This document shows, in pieces, positions 16,942 to 22,358 of a stretch of DNA of 22,358 nucleotides. The translations under genes and the position numbers were made by a program. Below the pieces are notes generated by a model. The model worked only from the letters and a program-made list of their open reading frames with translations, searched no databases and was not told the DNA's origin. How positions within the stretch are numbered: the first letter of the stretch is position 1; each line of letters starts with the position of its first letter. This DNA comes from Deltaproteobacteria bacterium (GTDB lineage: Bacteria > Desulfobacterota > Desulfobacteria > Desulfobacterales > Desulfobacteraceae): the NCBI GenBank assembly GCA_019314105.1, contig JAFCZY010000005.1:1-22358 (forward strand). Reading direction: 5' to 3'.

Positions 16942-18849
16942 ATGGGTAAAATAATCGGAATAGATTTAGGAACAACCAATTCATGCGTAGCCGTTATAGA
17001 AGCGGGCGAAGCAAAAATCATCACCAATGCAGAAGGCGGGCGGACTACGCCATCTATTGTTGCCGTTTCTGAAGCCGGTGAGCGAACTGTTGGGCAAACG
17101 GCTAAAAGGCAAGCTGTTACCAACCCTGAAAATACTATATTTGCTGTAAAAAGACTGATTGGAAGAAAATTTAAATCAAAAGAAATTCAAAATGATATCC
17201 CTATTCTTCCTTATAAAATTGAAGGCGCATCCAATGGGGACACCCGAATCAATTTAAGGGGAAAACAACACAGTCCTGCTGAAATTTCATCCTTTATACT
17301 GGCAAATATTAAAAAGACAGCCGAAGATTATCTGGGCGAAGCCGTCACTGAAGCGGTTATTACCGTACCCGCCTATTTTAACGACAGCCAGAGACAGGCC
17401 ACAAAAGATGCCGGAAAAATTGCCGGTCTTGAAGTAAAACGAATCATCAATGAACCCACAGCCGCATCCCTGGCCTACGGCCTTGATAAAAAAAGTGAAG
17501 AAAAAATTGCTGTGTTTGATTTAGGGGGCGGCACATTTGATGTGTCAGTCCTTGAAATCGGTGATGGCGTTTTTGAAGTAAAATCAACATCCGGTGATAC
17601 CCATCTGGGGGGTGAAGACTTTGACTTAAGAATAATCGATTATATTGCCGATGAATTTAAAAAAGACCAGGCTATTGACGTCAGAGGAGATAAGATGGCT
17701 CTCCAGCGTCTTAAAGAAGCGGCTGAAAAAGCCAAAATGGAGCTTTCAACAGCGACTGAAACCAATATCAACCTGCCATTTATCACTGCGGATGCATCCG
17801 GCCCGAAACACCTTGATATAAAACTGACCCGTGCAAAGCTTGAATCCCTGGTAGCAGATCTGTTAGATAAACTTGATAAACCTTGTCGAACAGCTATAAA
17901 AGAAGCAAAATTGGGGACTGGCGGTGTTGATGAAGTGGTCCTTGTCGGGGGCATGACCCGTATGCCCGCAGTTCAGGAACGGGTTGAAAAAATATTCGGG
18001 AAAAAACCCCATAAAGGGGTAAACCCGGATGAAGTGGTTGCCATGGGCGCTGCTGTCCAGGCAGGTGTTCTCCAGGGAGATGTAAATGATGTACTTCTGC
18101 TGGATGTTACCCCATTATCGCTTGGTATTGAAACCCTTGGCGGTGTGATGACCAAACTCATTGATAAAAACACGACCATCCCCACCAAAAAGAGTCAGGT
18201 ATTTTCAACTGCTGCTGACAATCAGCCAGCTGTTTCTATCCACGTACTCCAAGGTGAAAGGGAGATTGCAAGCGGCAATAAAACCCTTGGACAATTTGAA
18301 TTGTCTGACATTCCGCCCGCACCAAGAGGTGTTCCGCAGATTGAGGTTTCCTTTGATATTGATGCCAATGGTATTGTCCATGTAGCAGCAAAAGACAAGG
18401 CAACCGGGAAAGAGCAATCCATCCAAATCACAGCAGCCAGCGGCCTTTCAGAAGAAGAAATCAACAATATGGTCAAGGATGCAGAAATGCATGCGGATGA
18501 AGATAAAAAGAAAAAAGAACTGGTTGATACCAAAAATAGTGCGGAAGCCCTTGTTGACCAGACTGAAAAAACCTTGAAAGAGCATGGCGATAAGGTTGAT
18601 GAAGAGACCCGGAAAAATATTGAAACGGCTGTTGAAGCATTGAAACAGGCTAAAGATTCAACCAATGTTGATGAGATAAAACAGAAAATCGAAACGCTGT
18701 CACAAGCATCCCATAAACTTGCTGAGGTCATGTACCAGCAGGCAGCCCAGGAAGGACAAAGCGGCCAGGGTGCTGATGCCGGCGCCGCCGCTCAGGATGA
18801 TGACGATGTTGTTGATGCTGATTTCGAAGAGGTCAAAAAAGATAAATAA
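16942..18849 (+). CDS. dnaK: DnaK, Hsp70 chaperone
   Basis: DnaK is the main ATP-driven Hsp70 chaperone. The 635-residue protein begins with [15 protein letters not shown]. It has the phosphate-2 loop [18 protein letters not shown], the adenosine-binding [14 protein letters not shown], the interdomain linker before [18 protein letters not shown], the substrate-binding beta domain and the helical lid. It ends with an acidic [19 protein letters not shown] tail typical of bacterial DnaK. GGAGG precedes the ATG. Neither dnaJ nor hrcA is adjacent; the gene ends at its own terminator. Confidence 0.98.
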   Translation: MGKIIGIDLGTTNSCVAVIEAGEAKIITNAEGGRTTPSIVAVSEAGERTVGQTAKRQAVTNPENTIFAVKRLIGRKFKSKEIQNDIPILPYKIEGASNGDTRINLRGKQHSPAEISSFILANIKKTAEDYLGEAVTEAVITVPAYFNDSQRQATKDAGKIAGLEVKRIINEPTAASLAYGLDKKSEEKIAVFDLGGGTFDVSVLEIGDGVFEVKSTSGDTHLGGEDFDLRIIDYIADEFKKDQAIDVRGDKMALQRLKEAAEKAKMELSTATETNINLPFITADASGPKHLDIKLTRAKLESLVADLLDKLDKPCRTAIKEAKLGTGGVDEVVLVGGMTRMPAVQERVEKIFGKKPHKGVNPDEVVAMGAAVQAGVLQGDVNDVLLLDVTPLSLGIETLGGVMTKLIDKNTTIPTKKSQVFSTAADNQPAVSIHVLQGEREIASGNKTLGQFELSDIPPAPRGVPQIEVSFDIDANGIVHVAAKDKATGKEQSIQITAASGLSEEEINNMVKDAEMHADEDKKKKELVDTKNSAEALVDQTEKTLKEHGDKVDEETRKNIETAVEALKQAKDSTNVDEIKQKIETLSQASHKLAEVMYQQAAQEGQSGQGADAGAAAQDDDDVVDADFEEVKKDK

Positions 18850-18883
18850 AACCAAATAAAATCGGACAAAACCTGTTGAATAT

Positions 18884-18922
18884 AATCCTGCCGTGTTCTA
18901 TAGTTGCGCGGCAGGATTTTTT
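18884..18922 (+). terminator. Intrinsic terminator after dnaK
   Basis: AATCCTGCCG (18884-18893) pairs with CGGCAGGATT (18909-18918) around a 15-base loop and is followed by six T's (18917-18922). It separates grpE-dnaK from the acyl-CoA synthetase gene. Confidence 0.9.
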
Positions 18923-18950
18923 ATATTTATAAAAAGGTGCTTAATTATAA

Positions 18951-20537
18951 ATGATTATTACTGAGATTTTAGCCAGAAATGCCTTAATGTATAGAGACAA
19001 GACCGCACTTGTCGAACGAACGCCTTCTCTAAACTCCAGTGACTCCATTACATGGGAAGAATTTTACAGGACTTCCAATCGATTTGCCAATGCCCTTACA
19101 AAAAAGGGCATCCATAAAGGAAACAAAATTGTCCAATTGATGACAAACTGCCTTGAATGGCTTCCCATTTATTTTGGCATCCTTTATACCGGTGCATGGG
19201 CAGTTCCGTTAAACTTCAGGTTTGAGTCTGACAAAATCCTTATCTGTACAAATACTGCTGAAGCGAATGTTTTTATTTTCGGTGAAGAATTCATTGAAAG
19301 AATTGAATCCATCAGAAATAAGCTTAAATCCGTTCACCTCTGGATTTTCACAGGTCCTTCAACTTCATGCCCGGACTGGGCAATCCAATATGAGACATTT
19401 ATTGAATCGGAATCAGGAGATAACCCGCCCAAGGTTCATCTTGATGTCAAAGATGATGCCGCCCTATATTTTACCAGTGGCACAACCGGTAACCCTAAAG
19501 CTGTCCTTTTAACCCACAGGAACCTTGAGCATGCCTGCTATATTGAGCATGCCCATCATGGTCAGACCCATGAAGATATTTTCCTTTGTATCCCCCCCCT
19601 GTATCATACCGGCGCCAAGATGCACTGGATGGGCAGTTTTCTTGTGGGAGGAAAATCTATCCTTCTTAAAGGAGTAAAACCGCAATGGATAATTGAAGCT
19701 GTCTCCGAAGAAAAATGCACCATTGTCTGGCTTCTGGTTCCCTGGGCCCATGATATCCTTATTGCCATTGAGAACAAAGAGATTGATCTTTCAAAATTTA
19801 CGCTTTCCCAATGGCGTCTGATGCATGCCGGTGCCCAGCCGGTTCCGCCAAGCCTGATTGAAAACTGGAAAAAATATTTCCCCAATCAGGATTATGACAC
19901 CAACTATGGCCTGACCGAATCAACCGGTCCGGGGTGTGTTCATTTAGGACTTGAAAATGCCGACAGAATCGGTCCCATCGGGCTGCCGGGATTTGACTGG
20001 GAAGCAAAAATTGTAGATAAACAGGGGGCCCTGCTTTTCGGTAATGAATCAGGTGAACTCATTATACGGGGCCCGGGGGTAATGAAAGAATATTATAAAA
20101 ACCCCGAAGCAACTGCAAAGGCACTCAACGACGGATGGCTTCGAACTGGTGATATTGCCAGATATGATAAAGATGGGTTTATCTGGCTTGTGGACCGGAA
20201 AAAAGACATGATTATCTATGGTGGAGAAAATATTTTCCCTGTTGAAATTGAAAATTTTTTTCAAAAACATAAAAAAATAAAAGATGTGGCCGTTATCGGT
20301 ATCCCGGATGAACGGCTTGGGGAAGTCCCTGCCGGAATCATCAGCGTTAAACCCGGGTGTATCCTTTGTGAAAGTGATATCATCGAATTCCAACAGGAAC
20401 TGCCCCGATATAAACACTTAAAAAAAATCTTTTTTGGCGATGTTCCCAGAAATCCTACCGGAAAAATTGAAAAACCAAAACTGCGAAGAATATATGCTGA
20501 AGATAAACGAAAAGACATTCGAACACTTCTTCGATAG
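18951..20537 (+). CDS. AMP-dependent acyl-CoA synthetase (class I adenylate-forming)
   Basis: The enzyme activates a carboxylic acid through an acyl-AMP to its CoA thioester. The 528-residue protein has the ATP loop YFTSGTTGNPKAVLLTH (about 172-188), the acyl pocket and A5 motif NYGLTESTGPG, the A7-A8 region GWLRTGDIARYDKDGF with VDRKKDMIIYGGENIFP, and the catalytic Lys motif NPTGKIEKPKLRR near the end. The length is normal. No substrate can be assigned; fatty or aromatic acids are both plausible, and Desulfobacterales carry many such genes for organic-acid oxidation. The ATG at 18951 has a weak AAGGTG. It stands 30 bases after the dnaK terminator; no partner gene follows, only the IS element. 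Confidence 0.92.
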   Translation: MIITEILARNALMYRDKTALVERTPSLNSSDSITWEEFYRTSNRFANALTKKGIHKGNKIVQLMTNCLEWLPIYFGILYTGAWAVPLNFRFESDKILICTNTAEANVFIFGEEFIERIESIRNKLKSVHLWIFTGPSTSCPDWAIQYETFIESESGDNPPKVHLDVKDDAALYFTSGTTGNPKAVLLTHRNLEHACYIEHAHHGQTHEDIFLCIPPLYHTGAKMHWMGSFLVGGKSILLKGVKPQWIIEAVSEEKCTIVWLLVPWAHDILIAIENKEIDLSKFTLSQWRLMHAGAQPVPPSLIENWKKYFPNQDYDTNYGLTESTGPGCVHLGLENADRIGPIGLPGFDWEAKIVDKQGALLFGNESGELIIRGPGVMKEYYKNPEATAKALNDGWLRTGDIARYDKDGFIWLVDRKKDMIIYGGENIFPVEIENFFQKHKKIKDVAVIGIPDERLGEVPAGIISVKPGCILCESDIIEFQQELPRYKHLKKIFFGDVPRNPTGKIEKPKLRRIYAEDKRKDIRTLLR

Positions 20538-20602
20538 TCTTAATAACATCCATGCCCTGGCGGGCACAACAAAGAATGAAACACTTGCAAAATTGAAGAA
20601 AT

Positions 20603-20660
20603 GGTCATAACTATCACATTTTTTTACAACCAAAATAAAATCATGAGGATAGCTATGACC
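20603..20660 (+). promoter_or_regulatory. Hairpin over the transposase start
   Basis: GGTCATAACTAT (20603-20614) pairs with ATAGCTATGACC (20649-20660), 11 of 12 positions, around a 34-base loop. The 3' arm holds the ATG at 20655 and touches the end of the GAGGAT ribosome binding site (20645-20650). Pairing would hide the start and limit transposase made from read-through transcripts (inference). Confidence 0.5.
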
Positions 20661-21911
20661 AAGAAATTAGATACCACATTTATTCAAATTGTTCACCCTG
20701 TTTGTTGCGGATTAGATGTACATAAGAAGAAAATATCAGCCTGTCTTATTACAGTTGATGAACAAGGCAATGAACAATCTGAGGTAAAAGAGTTTGGAAC
20801 ATTCACCAATGAATTGTTGGAGATGAGAAAATGGTTAACAGATAATAATTGCCCGATATTAGCTATGGAGAGCACCGGGGTTTATTGGCGACCTGTTCAC
20901 AATGTTCTAGAGGGATTCATGGAAGTAACTCTTGTAAATGCCAGGCATATTAAAAATGTTCCGGGTCGGAAAACAGATATAAGTGATAGTAAATGGCTTG
21001 CAAGCCTTCTGAGGCATGGGTTGTTAAAAAACAGCTACATTCCTCCAAAGGAGATACGTCAATGGAGAGAGCTGACGCGGTTGAGAAGAACTTATACAGA
21101 ATCCCTGGCGGACTATAAAAGACGTATCCATAAACTTTTTGAAACTGCCAACATTAAGATTGATTCTGTGGTATCTGATTTGTTTGGAGTTACAGGGCGC
21201 AATCTGATTTTTTTATTATGCAATGAATCTGAATTGAGCATAGCCAAAATAAAAGAGAATGCTAAAAGAGGTCTGAAAGCAAAATCTGAAGAACTGCATC
21301 GTAGCATCCAAGGTTTTTTTGAAGATCACCATCGATTTCAGTTAATCGGTATGATGGAAATGATTACACTCTTTGAAAGACGGGTCAGTGAAATAACCGA
21401 AAGGATGGACACTCTTACAGCAAAGCATCAGGATTTGTTGGATCGTCTGGATGAAATTCCAGGTATCGATAAAAAATCTGCCCAATCAATCGTTAGTGAA
21501 ATCGGGGTTACTTTAGATGAATTTATTTGTATGGCAGCACTTGCTTCCTGGGCAGGGTTATGCCCCGGCAATAATGAAAGTGGTGGTAAAAGGAAAAGTG
21601 GTAGAACATCTGTTCGAAGTCACCCTTTTAAAACGATATTGGTAGAAGTTGCATGGGCAGCCGTAAAAAAAAAGGGGTCATATTACCGTGCCAAATATTA
21701 CAAATTAAAGGCCAGGCGTGGTGCCAAAAAGGCAATCGTTGCAATAGCACATCGAATCTCAAAAGCAATTTATAATATCATTAAGCATGGCGAGACCTTC
21801 ATGGACCTTGGTGAAGATTACTTGAACGTCCAAACCAAACAAAGGGCCATTAAGAATATTAAAAAAAGGGCCAAACAACTCGGCTATGAACTAGTTCCAT
21901 GTGAAAATTAA
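20655..21911 (+). CDS. IS110-family transposase (bridge-RNA-guided recombinase type)
   Basis: IS110 recombinases use a RuvC-like DEDD domain and a serine-bearing Tnp domain, and members of the family are directed by an element-encoded bridge RNA. From the ATG at 20655 (GAGGAT upstream) the protein has 418 residues. It shows D21 in GLDVHKKK, E72 in AMESTGVYW, D108 and D111 in KTDISDSKWLA, the helix-hairpin-like LDEIPGIDKKSAQSIVSEIG, and S309 in PGNNESGGKRKSGR as the candidate nucleophile. The frame is open upstream to 20601, but those codons lack a ribosome binding site. All catalytic positions are present, so it is probably active. The long non-coding tail downstream rather than upstream fits the IS1111 subgroup (inference). 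Confidence 0.93.
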   Translation: MTKKLDTTFIQIVHPVCCGLDVHKKKISACLITVDEQGNEQSEVKEFGTFTNELLEMRKWLTDNNCPILAMESTGVYWRPVHNVLEGFMEVTLVNARHIKNVPGRKTDISDSKWLASLLRHGLLKNSYIPPKEIRQWRELTRLRRTYTESLADYKRRIHKLFETANIKIDSVVSDLFGVTGRNLIFLLCNESELSIAKIKENAKRGLKAKSEELHRSIQGFFEDHHRFQLIGMMEMITLFERRVSEITERMDTLTAKHQDLLDRLDEIPGIDKKSAQSIVSEIGVTLDEFICMAALASWAGLCPGNNESGGKRKSGRTSVRSHPFKTILVEVAWAAVKKKGSYYRAKYYKLKARRGAKKAIVAIAHRISKAIYNIIKHGETFMDLGEDYLNVQTKQRAIKNIKKRAKQLGYELVPCEN

Positions 21912-21959
21912 AAGTCAGCACTAATGAAGTTACAGATTTATTATAGGATTATTTTTTAA

Positions 21960-22110
21960 AAGTGGAAATAAAGGTCGATGACGAACTGAAGCCATAGAGC
22001 GCGATAATAACATGACTGATCAGTCTTTTGCACAACGAACTGTCAGCCCTTCATTTGAAGGGACTACGCATATAAAACTGTATGAAACCAGACTGATCAT
22101 ACCACTTCAT
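21960..22110 (+). other. Structured non-coding region, candidate IS110 bridge RNA
   Basis: Arms TGATCAGTCT (22017-22026) and AGACTGATCA (22090-22099) pair perfectly and enclose a second perfect hairpin, CCCTTC (22047-22052) with GAAGGG (22057-22062). No reading frame covers the region. A nested RNA directly after the transposase is where IS1111-type elements keep their bridge RNA, but I cannot assign guide loops, so this is only a candidate. Confidence 0.35.
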
Positions 22111-22261
22111 AAAAATAATAGATTTTGAGAATGCAGGCGAAAACAAAGGAGTGCGAGCAAAAAATATATTTAAAATTTTATTTATGTGAAAACATTGCAA
22201 GAAAAGGCAGTGTCGGCGGTGAGCTATGTTTTTTTGGAGAGTGGTGTTTCATATAAAACTG
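22069..22261 (+). repeat. 12-base direct repeat CATATAAAACTG in the IS right flank
   Basis: The copies are at 22069-22080 and 22250-22261. The first is followed by TATGAAACC and the second is preceded by GGTGTTTCATA, nearly its reverse complement. The remaining sequence from 22100 to 22358 is AT-rich, without a gene, RNA or terminator that I can support. Confidence 0.55.
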
Positions 22262-22358
22262 AAGTTTCACCAAAATCAAACTACCATTATCAAGCAACCA
22301 TGCGGAGTAGCATGTCAATAAAATATTTTTTCATGGATTTGGGGTAAGTGTGGCAAAC

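Larger units (their letters stand above)
20541..22110 (+). mobile_element. IS110-family insertion sequence (ends unresolved)
   Basis: An intact IS110-type transposase gene lies in a non-coding surround: about 115 bases before it and at least 200 structured bases after it. IS110 elements lack conventional terminal inverted repeats and make no clear target duplication, so the ends cannot be read from one copy. The boundaries given enclose the transposase and its structured flanks and are approximate; the right end could reach about 22260. Confidence 0.6.

Noticed and set aside
18222..18731. A 169-codon open frame on the minus strand across dnaK, and similar long antisense frames elsewhere
   Set aside because: They lie wholly within well-supported genes, have Ser/Leu-rich low-complexity translations and no ribosome binding site; they are shadows of codon usage.
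20553..20566. TGCCC-TGGC-GGGCA hairpin after the acyl-CoA synthetase as a terminator
   Set aside because: The stem is only 5 bp and no T-run follows.

Overview
The window looks like chromosome from a sulfate-reducing Desulfobacterota bacterium, most likely Desulfobacterales. The taxonomic call rests on the QmoB-QmoC pair (the electron-transfer complex that serves APS reductase), on the order of the housekeeping genes and on the AT-leaning base composition; no database search was possible. Most genes are conserved and intact.

Layout. 1-2.7 kb (+): 3' part of qmoB, then qmoC, closed by a strong terminator shared with a convergent cobO-type corrinoid adenosyltransferase (-). 3.4-4.5 kb (+): leuB with a TTG start and a bidirectional terminator. 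4.5-4.7 kb (-): tRNA-Val(UAC) and tRNA-Asp(GUC) behind a near-consensus promoter. 5.0-6.0 kb (+): an unusually short Rho-family ATPase that lacks the N-terminal helix bundle, the Q-loop segment and the C-terminal tail, with a palindrome over its predicted -35 box. 6.0-11.6 kb (-): the classic protein-quality operon tig-clpP-clpX-lon, in which lon is broken by an apparent 2-bp TA duplication that separates the ATPase part from the proteolytic domain. 11.9 kb (+): tRNA-Pro(UGG). 12.0-15.85 kb (-): a four-gene run (tandem universal stress protein, HDAC-like deacetylase, small Cys-rich protein, polytopic membrane protein) behind one near-consensus promoter. 16.0-16.2 kb (+): SRP RNA gene. 16.35-18.85 kb (+): grpE-dnaK, without hrcA or dnaJ beside it. 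18.95-20.54 kb (+): an acyl-CoA synthetase. 20.6-22.36 kb: an intact IS110-family transposase followed by about 450 bases of non-coding, partly structured sequence that may hold the bridge RNA and right end of the element.

How the genes fit together. QmoBC passes electrons between the quinone pool and APS reductase. Trigger factor, ClpXP, GrpE and DnaK form a dispersed proteostasis set whose Lon member looks non-functional as sequenced. The SRP RNA belongs to co-translational membrane targeting. The items most worth a second look are the minimal Rho paralogue, the lon frameshift and the IS110 non-coding end. I found no CRISPR array, prophage, toxin-antitoxin pair or recognisable defence system.
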